36,179 nt of DNA from UBA8199 sp035358715 (GTDB lineage Bacteria; Verrucomicrobiota; Verrucomicrobiia; Limisphaerales; UBA8199). Location: positions 1 to 36,179 of the forward strand of contig DAOPPX010000050.1 in the NCBI GenBank assembly GCA_035358715.1, read 5' to 3'. The notes beneath the pieces are model-generated. The model had not been told where the DNA came from. It was given only the letters and a program-made list of their open reading frames with translations, and searched no databases. The translations under genes were made by a program, and so were the position numbers. Positions 6,528 through 15,755 of the stretch are shown here, in pieces; the first letter of the stretch is position 1, and every line of letters starts with the position of its first letter.

Positions 6528-8585
6528 ATGAGTGAGCGTTTTGACTCGATCTATTCGCACGGCATGATCCGAGCGGCGGTGTGCATCCCGTCGCTGCGCG
6601 TGGCCGATCCGGCCTTTAACCTGGAGCGCACGCTGGCGCTGGCCCGGCAGGCGTCCCGGGCACAGGTAGCCGTCGCGCTGTTCCCGGAGCTGGGCCTTTC
6701 GGCCTACTCGAACGATGATCTGTTTCATCAGGACGCGCTGCTGGACGCCAGCAAAGCGGCTGTGGCGCAGTTGGTCAAGGCAAGCGCCGCCTTAACCCCC
6801 GTGCTGGTCGTGGGGGCGCCGCTGATGTTCGAGGCCAAGTTGTTCAATTGCGCGGTGGTGATCTACCGCGGGCAGGTGCTGGGGCTGGTGCCCAAGACCT
6901 ACTTGCCGAACTACCGCGAGTACTACGAGAAGCGGCAGTTCGCCTCCAGCCGCGACGCGGTGAGCCGCGAGGTCACCTTCCTGGGCAAGCGCGTGCCGTT
7001 TGGCAATGACCTGGTGTTCGAGGCGGGCAACTTCGAGGGCTTCCGGCTGCATGCGGAAATCTGCGAGGACGTGTGGGTGCCTGTTCCGCCCAGCACCTAT
7101 GCGGCTCTGGCGGGGGCGACCGTGCTGCTGAACCTCTCGGCCAGCAACATCACGGTCGGCAAGGCGGAATACCGGCGCAACCTGTGCGCGGGCCAGTCAG
7201 GGAAGTGCATCGCCGCGTACCTGTATTCGTGCGCCGGGCCGGGCGAGTCCACGACGGACCTGGCCTGGGACGGACACGCGCTGATCCACGAAAACGGCGA
7301 CCTGCTGGCGGAGTCGGCGCGATTTGCCGACAAGGAACAGATGATCAGGGCGGACGTTGACCTGGAACGGCTGATGCACGACCGGATGCGGTTGGGCAGC
7401 TTCAGCGATTCGGTGGCGGACCACCGCGCGCGCCTGCGGGAGATGCGGCGCATCCCCTTCACGTTCCGCGTGCCGGAGGGCCGGGTCCCCTTGCAGCGGG
7501 GATTCCCCCGCTTCCCTTATGTGCCGAGCGACGCGCGCGAGCGCGACCAGAGGTGCTTCGAGGCCTACAACATCCAGGTGCACGGCCTGCTGAAGCGGTT
7601 GTCGAGCGCGGGCATCAAACGAATCGTCATCGGCATCTCGGGCGGACTGGACTCGACGCAGGCTCTCATCGTGGCGGCTCGGGCGATGGACCGGCTGGGG
7701 CTGCCGCGGAGGAATATCCTGGCCTACACCATGCCCGGATTTGCCACCAGCCAAATGACGCTCCGCAACGCGCACAAGCTGATGAAGGCGCTGGGTGTCA
7801 CCGCCAGTGAGATTGATATCCGGCCGTCGTGCACGCAGATGTTCCGCGACATCGGGCATCCGTTTGCCAGCGGCAAGCCCGTGTACGACCTCACCTTCGA
7901 GAACGTGCAGGCGGGCGAGCGCACCTCGCACCTCTTTCGCCTGGCCAACCAACACAACGCGCTGGTGCTGGGCACGGGCGACCTGAGCGAACTGGCGCTG
8001 GGCTGGATGACTTACGGCGTCGGCGACCACATGTCGCACTACAACGTGAACTGCTCGGTCAGCAAGACACTTATCCAGCACCTGATCCGCTGGGTGGTGT
8101 CCTCCAACCAGTTCGGCCCGGCGACCAACACGGTGCTGGAGGCGATTCTGGCGACGGAGATTTCGCCCGAGCTGGTGCCCCACGCGAAAGGCAAGTCGGC
8201 CCAGCCGGCGCAGAAGACGGCGGATGTGGTCGGGCCGTATGAGCTGCAGGACTTCAACCTCTACTACATCACGCGGCATGGGTTCCGGCCCAGCAAGGTC
8301 GCTTTCCTGGCCTGGCACGCGTGGGGCGACAGGAACCGCGGCGCCTGGCCCGACCTGCTGCCGGCGGAGAAGCGCCATCAATACGACCTGCGCGCCATCA
8401 AGAAGTGGCTGGGGGTATTCCTCTATCGCTTCTTCAAGATCAGCCAGTTCAAGCGCTCGGCGATGCCCAACGGCCCGAAGGTCGGCTCCGGCGGCGCTCT
8501 TTCACCGCGCGGCGACTGGCGCGCCCCCAGCGATTCCGAGGCCGAGGTGTGGCTCAAGGAATTGCGGGACAACGTGCCGGGGTAA
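6528..8585 (+). CDS. nadE: Glutamine-dependent NAD+ synthetase
   Basis: This 685-residue fusion makes NAD+ from nicotinate adenine dinucleotide, using ammonia released from glutamine. The N-terminal nitrilase-type amidase domain (about 1-300) carries the triad E54 (LFPELGLSAYS), K123 (VPKTYLPNYREYYEKR) and C179 (AEICEDVWVP). The C-terminal synthetase domain carries the ATP pyrophosphatase P-loop SGGLDS at 371-376, then GTGDLSELALGW and the MSHYNVNCSVSKTLI region. Length and order match the bacterial glutamine-dependent type. The end converges with the outer-membrane factor gene, about 47 bases away. The function is secure. Confidence 0.95.
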   Translation: MSERFDSIYSHGMIRAAVCIPSLRVADPAFNLERTLALARQASRAQVAVALFPELGLSAYSNDDLFHQDALLDASKAAVAQLVKASAALTPVLVVGAPLMFEAKLFNCAVVIYRGQVLGLVPKTYLPNYREYYEKRQFASSRDAVSREVTFLGKRVPFGNDLVFEAGNFEGFRLHAEICEDVWVPVPPSTYAALAGATVLLNLSASNITVGKAEYRRNLCAGQSGKCIAAYLYSCAGPGESTTDLAWDGHALIHENGDLLAESARFADKEQMIRADVDLERLMHDRMRLGSFSDSVADHRARLREMRRIPFTFRVPEGRVPLQRGFPRFPYVPSDARERDQRCFEAYNIQVHGLLKRLSSAGIKRIVIGISGGLDSTQALIVAARAMDRLGLPRRNILAYTMPGFATSQMTLRNAHKLMKALGVTASEIDIRPSCTQMFRDIGHPFASGKPVYDLTFENVQAGERTSHLFRLANQHNALVLGTGDLSELALGWMTYGVGDHMSHYNVNCSVSKTLIQHLIRWVVSSNQFGPATNTVLEAILATEISPELVPHAKGKSAQPAQKTADVVGPYELQDFNLYYITRHGFRPSKVAFLAWHAWGDRNRGAWPDLLPAEKRHQYDLRAIKKWLGVFLYRFFKISQFKRSAMPNGPKVGSGGALSPRGDWRAPSDSEAEVWLKELRDNVPG

Positions 8586-8632
8586 GGCGCGGCGTGAAGC
8601 GTGCGCGCGAGGAATCACAGTGGGATAGCCCT

Positions 8633-10048
8633 TCAGGGCCTGATCTGCCAGCCGCCGCCGAGCACCGAGTAAAGCTGCACCTGGCTGGCGAGCTTCTCCA
8701 GGCGCAGGAAGACCAGTGCCTGCTGCGCGGCGAAGAGGGATCGTTGGGCGTCGAGGACGCCGAGGTAACTGCTAATGCCCTTGTCGTAGAGGGAATTGGC
8801 CAGGCGGTAGGTCTCGGCGGAAGCGTTGACGAGGGATTCCTGGGCCGCGACCTGCTGGTCCACGGTGCCGCGGACGGCCAATGCATCGGCTACTTCCCGG
8901 AAGGCGCTCTGAATTGCCTGTTCGTATTGGGTGACGGCGATTTCGCGCTGGACTTTGGCAGCCCGGTGCGCTGACCAGGTGCGGGCATCGAAGATCGGCA
9001 TGACAATCTGCGGCGCATAGCTCCAGGTGCCGGAGCCGGATTTGAACAGGCCGGATAGGTCGCTGCTGGCCGTGCCGATGGCGGCGGTCAGGGAAATGCG
9101 CGGGAAGAACGCCGCGCGGGCCGCGCCGATGTCGGCATTGGCGGCCTTGAGCATGCTCTCAGCCTGCAAGACATCAGGCCGGAGCAGCAGCACTTCGGAG
9201 GAGAGGCCCGCGCCGATTTCCCTGGGGGGGGTGACGCTGCCCAACTCGGCTGGCAGCAACTCGCTGGCCGTGGGCGAGCCGACCAGGAGGTTCAGGGCGT
9301 TCTCGTCTTTTGCGACGCGCTCGGAGTAAATGGCAATGTCCCGGCGGGCAATGTCGAGCGGGGTTTGCGCGCGAAACAAATCCAGCTCCGTCGCCAGGCC
9401 GAGGTCGTGGCGCCGTTTGACCAGGTCATAGGCCGCCTGTTGGGTCTTGAGCGTGGTCTCCGAGAGCTTGAGATTCTCGCGATCAGCGGCCAATGCCAGG
9501 TAGGTGTTGGCGACCGAGGACACCAGCAGCAATTGCGCGCTGCGGCGAGCCTGTTCCGTGGCCAGGTATTCCTGGAGCGCGCGGTCTTTGAAGCTGCGGA
9601 TGCGGCCGAAGAAATCAATCTCCCAGGATGCGACGCCGAGGTTGGCATCGTAGCGTTCCACGGTTTGGCGTCGTCCGGAGCTGGAAAGGTCGGCGGGCAC
9701 GCGGGCCTTGCTGCCGCTGCCGGTGGCGTTGACGATGGGGTAGAGTTCGGAGCGGGCGATGCCATAGAACGCGCGGGCACGCTCGACATTCAAAGCGGCA
9801 ACCCGCAGGTTGCGGTTGTTGGTGAGGGCCAGGCCGATGACCTGCCGCAGCTTCTCATCGGTGAAGAACTCCTGCCACTCCAGGTCCGCCGGCGCCGGGG
9901 CATTCGTCGGCCCTGCCGGGGCATGGGCCGGGCCCGAAGGCCATTCGGCCGGGACTGGGGCGGCGGGCCGGGCATATTTCGGGGCCATCGTGCACGCGAC
10001 CGGGGTGATGGCAGTTAGTGCCAGCAGAAGAAAAACGGGCCTGTTCAT
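8633..10048 (-). CDS. RND efflux outer-membrane factor lipoprotein (OprM/NodT family)
   Basis: This TolC-like channel completes a tripartite drug exporter. From the ATG at 10048 it has 471 residues and a lipoprotein signal peptide, FLLLALTAITPVAC, with the lipidated Cys at residue 19. A GTG 11 codons earlier (10081) would overlap the pump stop codon; the inner ATG is preferred because it gives a compact signal. Two OEP repeats follow, with typical segments (APADLEWQEFFTDEKLRQVI, VASWEIDFFGRIRSFKDRAL, LLRPDVLQAESMLKAANADIGAARAAFFPRISL, QVQLYSVLGGGW). It is the last gene of the operon, 25 bases after the pump. Confidence 0.93.
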   Translation of the reverse strand: MNRPVFLLLALTAITPVACTMAPKYARPAAPVPAEWPSGPAHAPAGPTNAPAPADLEWQEFFTDEKLRQVIGLALTNNRNLRVAALNVERARAFYGIARSELYPIVNATGSGSKARVPADLSSSGRRQTVERYDANLGVASWEIDFFGRIRSFKDRALQEYLATEQARRSAQLLLVSSVANTYLALAADRENLKLSETTLKTQQAAYDLVKRRHDLGLATELDLFRAQTPLDIARRDIAIYSERVAKDENALNLLVGSPTASELLPAELGSVTPPREIGAGLSSEVLLLRPDVLQAESMLKAANADIGAARAAFFPRISLTAAIGTASSDLSGLFKSGSGTWSYAPQIVMPIFDARTWSAHRAAKVQREIAVTQYEQAIQSAFREVADALAVRGTVDQQVAAQESLVNASAETYRLANSLYDKGISSYLGVLDAQRSLFAAQQALVFLRLEKLASQVQLYSVLGGGWQIRP

Positions 10049-10073
10049 ACCATTGATTCGCGGATTGACGGGT

Positions 10074-13000
10074 TTAGACACTCTGGGTGGCCGGTCGCCT
10101 TTTCTTGCCGAGGCCCTTCTCGATTAGCACAAAGAACAGCGGCGCAAAGAGGGTCACGAGGAAAGTGGAGGTCACCACGCCGCCGACGACGGCGATGCCG
10201 ATGGCCCGTTGGGCACCGGCGCCAGCGCCAGTTGCAAGCGCTAATGGCAAGACGCCGAACCCGAAGGCCAGCGATGTCATGATGATGGGCCGCAACCTCA
10301 ATTTGGCCCCTTCGAGCGTGGCCGCGATCAAGCCCGTGCCTTCCTCGACGCGGGCTTTGGCGAACTGGACGATCAGGATGGCGTTCTTGGTGGTGAGCCC
10401 GAGGGTGGTCAAGAGCCCGATCTGGAAATACACGTCGTTGGGCAAGCCCATCAGGCTGGAGGCAATCACGCCGCCAATCGCGCCCAGCGGCAGCGTCAGG
10501 AGAATGGACAGGGGAATGGGCCAGCTCTCGTACAAGGCCGCCAGGCAGAGGAAGATTACCAGGATGGAAAAGGCGTACAGCGGGGCGGTTTGCGCGCCCG
10601 CCTGCCGCTCCTGGTAGGACAGGCCGGTCCAGTCATAGCCGATTCCCTGCGGCAGCTTCCGCACGAATTCTTCCATGATCTGCATCGCCTCGCCCGAACT
10701 CCGCCCCGGGGCCGACTCGCCGAGGATGTTCAGGCTCGGAAAGCCGTTGTAGCGTTCGAGCTTGGGCGAGCCGGAGGTCCAGTGCCCGGAGGCGAAGGAA
10801 GAAAAGGGAACCATCTTGCCGCGGTTGTTGCGGACGTAGAGCCGCTCCAGGTCCCTTGGGAGCATGCGGTAAGGGGCGTCGGCCTGGGCATAGACGCGTT
10901 TGACCCGGCCATTCTGGATGAAGTCATTGACATAGGCGCTGCCGAAGGCAGCCGAGATCGTGTTGTGAATCGAGTTGATGGGCACGCCGAGCACGCCGGC
11001 TTTGTCCCAGTCCACATCCACCCGGTATTCAGGCACGTCCTCCAGCCCGTTGGGCCGGACTTTTGCCAGCACCGCGTCGTTGGTGGATGCGGCATTCATG
11101 GCGGCCATGCCGAGGAGCATGTTGCGGGCTTCCATGAGCTTTTGGTGGCCCAGGCCGCCGCGGTCCAGCAACTGGAAGTCAAAGCCCTTCGCCTGGCCCA
11201 GCTCGACCACCGCCGGGGGCGCGAAGGCGAACACCATCGCATTGCGGATTTGGGAGAACCGCATCATCGCTCTTTCAGCCACCGCCGTGACCTTCAGGTC
11301 AGCCCTCTGGCGGAGGTCCCAATCCTTGAGGCGGATAAACGCCAGGCCCGAGTTCTGCCCCTGGCCGGAGAAGCTGACACCCGAGACAGTCATGACGGCT
11401 TCGACCGCATCCTTCTCCTGGGTGAGGAAGTAGTCTTTGACCCCCGTCATGATCTCCTTGGTCTGCTCGAGGGTGGAATTGGCGGGCAAGAGCGTCATCA
11501 CCATCATCATCCCTTGGTCCTCGTCGGGGAGGTAGGCGGTGGGCATCTGCTTGAAGAGGAATCCCAGCCCGCCGACGATCACCAGAAACAGGACCACGTA
11601 CCGGAGCTTCTTCTGGAGTGAATGCCCCACCAACCCGAGGTAGTTCTCGCGTGCCCGGAAGAACAGCCGGTCGAACCAGCGGAAGAAGGGCCGCAGGAAC
11701 CAAATGCCGCCCTCTGCCGGCTGATGCCCCTTGGGCACTGGCTTGAGGAACGAGGCGCACAGCACCGGGGTCAGGACCAGCGCGACCACCACGGATAGCA
11801 GCATCGAGGCGATGATCGTTACGGAGAACTGGCGGTAGATGACACCGGTTGACCCGGCGAAAAACGCCATCGGTCCAAACACCGCCGAGAGCACCAATCC
11901 GATGCCAATCAGCGCCGGGGTGATCTGGTCCATGGACTTGCGGGTCGCTTCGAAGGGAGGGATGCCCTCCTCGCTCATAATGCGCTCGACGTTCTCCACC
12001 ACCACGATGGCATCGTCCACCAGCAGGCCGATGGCCAGCACCATCGCGAACATGGTCAGCATGTTGATGGAGAAGCCAAACAACCCCAGCACCGCAAACG
12101 TGCCCAGGATGACAACCGGCACGGCGATGGTCGGAATCAGCGTGGCGCGCATGTTCCCCATGAACAGATACATCACCAGGAAGACCAGGATGATGGCTTC
12201 GATCAGTGTCTTGACCACCTCGTTGATCGCCACGCGCACGAACGGCGTGGTGTCATACGGGTAAACCACCTTCATGCCGCTGGGGAAGAACTGGCTCAAC
12301 TCGGCCATCTTCTTCCTGACGTTGTCGGCCGTTTCGAGGGCATTGGCGCCGGCGGCCTGCCGGATGGCCATCCCAGAGGAGGGCTTGCCGTTGTAGAAGG
12401 CCTCGATATCGTAGGTGTCCGTTCCAAGCTCAGCCCGCCCCACATCCCGGATGCGCACAACCGAGCCGTCCGGGTTGGTGCGGAGGGGGATCGCGGCGAA
12501 CTCGTCGGGGGTTTTGAGCAGGCTTTGGACAATAATGGCGGCGTTGAGGCGCTGCCCCTCGACCGCCGGCGCCCCGCCAAACTGCCCGGCCGACACCTCC
12601 ACGTTGTAGGCCCGCAACCCGAGGACGACGTCTTCCATCGTCATTTGGTATTCTGTCAGCTTGTCGGGATTGATCCAAATGCGCATCGCGTACTGGCCGC
12701 CGAAGACTTCCACTTCGCCCACGCCCGGCACCCGCGACAGCACCTTCTCGAGATTGGACTGTGCGTAGTCGCGCAGGTCGGTGCCATCCATGCTGCCGTC
12801 CTCGGAGATCAGGCCCACGATCATCAGGTAGTTCCGGGTGCTCTTGCTCACTTCGACGCCGGAGCGTTGGACGACATCCGGCAGGCTGGCCATGGCAAGC
12901 TGAAGTTTGTTTTGGACCTGCGCCCAGGCCAGGTCGGGGTCTGTTCCCGGGGCAAACGTCAGCTCGAGGCGCGCTGAGCCGGCGGAATCGCTCGTCGCCG

Positions 13001-13238
13001 AGAGGTAGAGCATGTTGTCGAATCCGGTCATCTTCTGCTCGATGATCTGCGTGATGCTGTTCTCGACCGTCTCGGCGGATGCCCCCGGATAGAAGGCCAT
13101 GATCGCGATGGATGGAGGCGCGATGGGGGGGTATTGCGAGATGGGCAGGTTGTAGATCGCCAGGCAACCGGCCACCATCAGGATGATGGCGATCACCCAG
13201 GCGAAGACCGGGCGTTTCAGGAAGAACCTCGACAGCAT
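10074..13238 (-). CDS. RND efflux pump, AcrB/MexB (HAE1) type
   Basis: This 1054-residue inner-membrane proton/drug antiporter starts FFLKRPVFAWVIAIILMVAG, the classic first transmembrane segment. The expected 12 transmembrane segments and two large periplasmic loops are present. Proton-relay residues are visible: the Asp pair in AIGLLVDDAIVVVENVERI (TM4) and the Lys in GLTTKNAILIVQFAK (TM10). Other marks are TGFDNMLYLSATSDS and the GPMAFFAGSTGVIYRQFS segment, where most relatives have IPMAFF. The large second-loop and C-terminal halves match HAE1 rather than heavy-metal (CusA) pumps. The gene lies 11 bases after the adaptor gene. Confidence 0.95.
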   Translation of the reverse strand: MLSRFFLKRPVFAWVIAIILMVAGCLAIYNLPISQYPPIAPPSIAIMAFYPGASAETVENSITQIIEQKMTGFDNMLYLSATSDSAGSARLELTFAPGTDPDLAWAQVQNKLQLAMASLPDVVQRSGVEVSKSTRNYLMIVGLISEDGSMDGTDLRDYAQSNLEKVLSRVPGVGEVEVFGGQYAMRIWINPDKLTEYQMTMEDVVLGLRAYNVEVSAGQFGGAPAVEGQRLNAAIIVQSLLKTPDEFAAIPLRTNPDGSVVRIRDVGRAELGTDTYDIEAFYNGKPSSGMAIRQAAGANALETADNVRKKMAELSQFFPSGMKVVYPYDTTPFVRVAINEVVKTLIEAIILVFLVMYLFMGNMRATLIPTIAVPVVILGTFAVLGLFGFSINMLTMFAMVLAIGLLVDDAIVVVENVERIMSEEGIPPFEATRKSMDQITPALIGIGLVLSAVFGPMAFFAGSTGVIYRQFSVTIIASMLLSVVVALVLTPVLCASFLKPVPKGHQPAEGGIWFLRPFFRWFDRLFFRARENYLGLVGHSLQKKLRYVVLFLVIVGGLGFLFKQMPTAYLPDEDQGMMMVMTLLPANSTLEQTKEIMTGVKDYFLTQEKDAVEAVMTVSGVSFSGQGQNSGLAFIRLKDWDLRQRADLKVTAVAERAMMRFSQIRNAMVFAFAPPAVVELGQAKGFDFQLLDRGGLGHQKLMEARNMLLGMAAMNAASTNDAVLAKVRPNGLEDVPEYRVDVDWDKAGVLGVPINSIHNTISAAFGSAYVNDFIQNGRVKRVYAQADAPYRMLPRDLERLYVRNNRGKMVPFSSFASGHWTSGSPKLERYNGFPSLNILGESAPGRSSGEAMQIMEEFVRKLPQGIGYDWTGLSYQERQAGAQTAPLYAFSILVIFLCLAALYESWPIPLSILLTLPLGAIGGVIASSLMGLPNDVYFQIGLLTTLGLTTKNAILIVQFAKARVEEGTGLIAATLEGAKLRLRPIIMTSLAFGFGVLPLALATGAGAGAQRAIGIAVVGGVVTSTFLVTLFAPLFFVLIEKGLGKKRRPATQSV

Positions 13239-13249
13239 GGGATCCTCGC

Positions 13250-14500
13250 TTAGTTGGATTGTGCGGGTGACGAGGCGGCCGCAGACGCCGGTTCGGGTGT
13301 CGCCGGCTTCGCTTCCTGGCCAAAGGGCACCGTCTTGGCGGTCATGCCGGGCCGCACTTTCTGAGCCCCTTCTGCAATCAACTGATCGCCGGTCTCAAGG
13401 CCCGAGGTAACCAGCCATTGGTCGCCAATTTCGCGGTCCAGGGTCAGGTGGCGTTGTTGCACTTTGCCGTCGGCCCCGACGACCAGCGCGACCGGATTGC
13501 CTTTGGGATCGCGGGCCACGGTCTGCTGCGGAATCAAGATGGCCTGCTCGTTGACCCCTTCCTGCACCACACCCCGGACAAACATGCCCGGCAGGAGCAC
13601 GCCGTCGGGATTGGGAAACACCATCCGCAGGATGACCGAGCCGGTGGTCGGATCCACCGATACATCCTTGAACTGCAGTGTTCCTTCCTGAGCATACGGC
13701 GAGCCATCCGGCAGGATGAGCCGCACCTTGTTCACGCTGGCCGCGTCGCGCTTGAGTTGCCCGGCCTTGAGCCGCTGTTCGAGGCGCAACAGGTCGGTTG
13801 CCGCCTGGGGCACGTCCACATAAATGGGGTCTAGCTGCTGAATTGTGGCCATGGGCACTGGCTGGTAGGCGGTGACAATCGCGCCGTCCGTCACAGCCGA
13901 TGTGCCGATGCGCCCTGAGATGGGCGAGGTGACGCGGGCATACCCGAGGTTGATCTGTGCCGTCTGCAGCGTCGCTTTGTAATACGCAATGTCGGCCTCG
14001 GCCTGTCTCAAGGCGGCTTCCGCATCGTCGAAGTCCTGTTGACTGACCGCTTTGTCGGTCAGGGCCTGCTTGTAGCGGTTTACCCGGGACTGGATGGCGG
14101 GCAAGTTGGCCTCCGCCCGGCCCAGCGCGGCCTTGGCATTGTCCAGCGCCGCCTGAAACGGGGCGGGGTCAATCTGGTAGAGGTCCTGGCCTTTCTTGAC
14201 ATCGGCCCCCTCCGTGAACAGGCGTTTGAGGATCAAACCGTTGACCTGCGGCCGGATATCCGCGATCAGAAACGGAGAGGTGCGGCCGGGCAACTCGGTG
14301 TTCAGCGAGACCGACTGCCTGGCAACGGTCACGGTTGCCACTTCCGGCACCATGGGCGGCGGCGCCTGGACCTGGCGCTGGCAGGCGGTCAACAGTGCGG
14401 CGCAGGCAGCGGGAACCAGGGCCAGCGCCAGCGTATCGGCGAAGTGCGCAGCCGGGCGTTGTTGCGAGGTCGGCGGACGATGAGTGAGTGAGGGCATCAT
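13250..14500 (-). CDS. RND efflux periplasmic adaptor lipoprotein (AcrA/MexA type)
   Basis: This 416-residue membrane-fusion protein links the pump to the outer-membrane channel. A lipobox LLTAC places the lipidated Cys at residue 40. The later domains are in order: barrel-sandwich (SPFLIADIRPQVNGLILKRLFTEGADVKKGQDLYQID), a coiled-coil hairpin (about 120-190), the second lipoyl half (YARVTSPISGRIGTSAVTDGAIV), then beta-barrel and membrane-proximal domains with LLPGMFVRGVVQEG. The longer frame to 14584 would overlap the preceding gene and put 28 extra residues before the signal, so the ATG at 14500 (or 14497) is chosen. The start is 22 bases after the CBM48-like gene. Confidence 0.92.
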   Translation of the reverse strand: MMPSLTHRPPTSQQRPAAHFADTLALALVPAACAALLTACQRQVQAPPPMVPEVATVTVARQSVSLNTELPGRTSPFLIADIRPQVNGLILKRLFTEGADVKKGQDLYQIDPAPFQAALDNAKAALGRAEANLPAIQSRVNRYKQALTDKAVSQQDFDDAEAALRQAEADIAYYKATLQTAQINLGYARVTSPISGRIGTSAVTDGAIVTAYQPVPMATIQQLDPIYVDVPQAATDLLRLEQRLKAGQLKRDAASVNKVRLILPDGSPYAQEGTLQFKDVSVDPTTGSVILRMVFPNPDGVLLPGMFVRGVVQEGVNEQAILIPQQTVARDPKGNPVALVVGADGKVQQRHLTLDREIGDQWLVTSGLETGDQLIAEGAQKVRPGMTAKTVPFGQEAKPATPEPASAAASSPAQSN

Positions 14501-14522
14501 AGGTAAAAATCTGGGATGGGAG

Positions 14523-14849
14523 TTAGCTGATGGCGATGAGGGAGACCACTTCGTCGCGTTCGTTGTGAACCTTGCCCATGGCATTGGGATCGAGCGTCGG
14601 CTGGCCGTCCACCAGGAAGACGTATTGGTGATGGCCGTGGGGCAGCTCCATGCGGATGGTCCAGCCGCCGTCGGGCATGCGGGTCATGGGATGGGCGGTG
14701 GGCTGCCATCCGTCGAAGTCGCCGCTCAGATAAACGCTCTTGGCCTGGGGCGCCATGCAGAAGAAATTCACCAGGTGCAACGGGCGGCGCGATCGTTCCC
14801 CGGCCGGCGGGGTAATTGGCGGGGGCCGCTGGTAAAATGCCGTGTCCAT
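14523..14849 (-). CDS. Small glycogen-binding-type E-set protein (CBM48/AMPK-like)
   Basis: This 108-residue protein is one immunoglobulin-like E-set domain after a short Pro-rich N-terminus. The domain (about 28-106) carries the hallmarks of glycogen-binding/isoamylase early-set modules: VNFFCMAPQAKSVYLSGDFDGW, a GGWTIRMELPHGHHQYVFLVDG core and the following LDPNAMG. There is no signal peptide or catalytic domain, so it is probably cytosolic. In known relatives this module binds glycogen or oligosaccharide, or mediates protein contacts in AMPK-type complexes. It lies 17 bases after tetR and 22 before the adaptor, so it belongs to the efflux operon. What it contributes there is unknown; the start is the ATG nearest the domain. 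Confidence 0.85.
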   Translation of the reverse strand: MDTAFYQRPPPITPPAGERSRRPLHLVNFFCMAPQAKSVYLSGDFDGWQPTAHPMTRMPDGGWTIRMELPHGHHQYVFLVDGQPTLDPNAMGKVHNERDEVVSLIAIS

Positions 14850-14866
14850 AGAGAAGTGAACGAAGC

Positions 14867-15526
14867 TCAGCGTTTCCGCTTGCGCTCCGCCAGGGCGTGG
14901 AAGCCCGCTGCGAAGAAGCGGATCATCTTGGCCAGCACCTTCTCGGTATTGGCGGGGTTGCAGGCCCCGCGCGTCTCGACCTCCAGCCGGCGCGGATTGC
15001 ACAGCGTGAAGGCCAGCGCGCCCGAAGCGAACTCCACCGACCACAGCAAGTCGGGCAGGGGCGCCTCCGGCAGGCTGCGCCGAAAAGCCTTCACAAAGGC
15101 GGTTCGCACCTCCACCTGCTGGCTGCGCAGCATGTCCTGGGTTTCCGCGTCCGGCTCCCCCACGATGCGGCCAAACAGACGCCGGACCGCCTGGCGCCGG
15201 GCCGAATCCTGCGCCGCCAGGCGCAAGGGCGGCACCAGCATCGCCTCCAGAACCTTCTCCACCGGCAGCGGGCGCCCCTTGGCCGCCGCCTCATACTCCC
15301 GCAGCAGCGCCAGGTGCTCCTCGCGCACCGGGCCGAACCGGCGCTTAAGCACCGCCTCCATCAGGCCGCGCTTCGAGCGGAAGTAGTAATAAACCGTCGC
15401 CAGGTTCACCCGCGCCTCCAGCGCAATCCGCCGCAGCGACGACCCGGCAAAGCCGCACTCGGCAACCGCATTCTCGGCGGCGTCCAAAATCCGGGTCTGC
15501 GGATCGGTCTGAAGCTTTCGGCGCAT
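14867..15526 (-). CDS. TetR/AcrR-family transcriptional repressor
   Basis: This 219-residue regulator heads the efflux operon. Its N-terminal helix-turn-helix covers about residues 10-58: RILDAAENAVAECGFAGSSL, RRIALEARVNLATVYYYFRSKRGLMEAVL. The C-terminal part is helical and variable, as expected for ligand binding and dimerisation. Unlike the usual divergent layout, tetR is here the first gene of the operon it probably controls, so repression would be autoregulatory. A 29-bp palindrome directly before its ATG is the likely operator. The inducing ligand cannot be deduced. Confidence 0.93.
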   Translation of the reverse strand: MRRKLQTDPQTRILDAAENAVAECGFAGSSLRRIALEARVNLATVYYYFRSKRGLMEAVLKRRFGPVREEHLALLREYEAAAKGRPLPVEKVLEAMLVPPLRLAAQDSARRQAVRRLFGRIVGEPDAETQDMLRSQQVEVRTAFVKAFRRSLPEAPLPDLLWSVEFASGALAFTLCNPRRLEVETRGACNPANTEKVLAKMIRFFAAGFHALAERKRKR

Positions 15527-15530
15527 CCAA

Positions 15531-15559
15531 TTAAACGTTCGTTCTAAACGAGCGTTAAA
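15531..15559. promoter_or_regulatory. Probable TetR operator palindrome
   Basis: Two 13-base arms, TTAAACGTTCGTT and AACGAGCGTTAAA, flank a central CTA and match at 11 of 13 pairs. The site ends five bases before the tetR start codon and overlaps the -10 region of the predicted promoter. This is the size and position expected of an AcrR/TetR operator that blocks initiation of its own operon. Confidence 0.75.
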
Positions 15560-15585
15560 CTAAGAGATACCTTGTCCGGCGTCAA
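15557..15585 (-). promoter_or_regulatory. Predicted promoter of the tetR-RND operon
   Basis: On the minus strand TTGACG (15585-15580) and TAGTTT (15562-15557) are separated by exactly 17 bases. Only the -35 is close to consensus. The -10 hexamer overlaps the operator palindrome, which supports a simple steric repression model. Predicted by eye only. Confidence 0.5.
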
Positions 15586-15656
15586 ATGGAATTTGAAACT
15601 TCCCGGCAGAGGGGCTAGAGTAAGCGCCAACACCGGTTTTCAACCCCCGACGGCAG

Positions 15657-15677
15657 GGCGCGCACGGGGTGCGCGCC
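15657..15677 (+). other. GC hairpin in the nitroreductase leader
   Basis: GGCGCGCA and TGCGCGCC pair around CGGGG, and further GC-rich pairing potential follows to about 15697. It lies about 80 bases before the nitroreductase ATG. It may be a leader structure or chance in GC-rich DNA. Confidence 0.3.
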
Positions 15678-15755
15678 GCGGCTTGCAGCGGCGCTGCGGG
15701 CCTCACCTGATGGGTAATTGCCCGGGCGCAGAGCCGCTGATTCAACGACACGATT

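Noticed and set aside
7197..8381. 394-residue minus-strand frame
   Set aside because: Antisense to nadE, whose catalytic motifs are intact.
10590..11621. 343-residue plus-strand frame
   Set aside because: Antisense to the RND pump gene.
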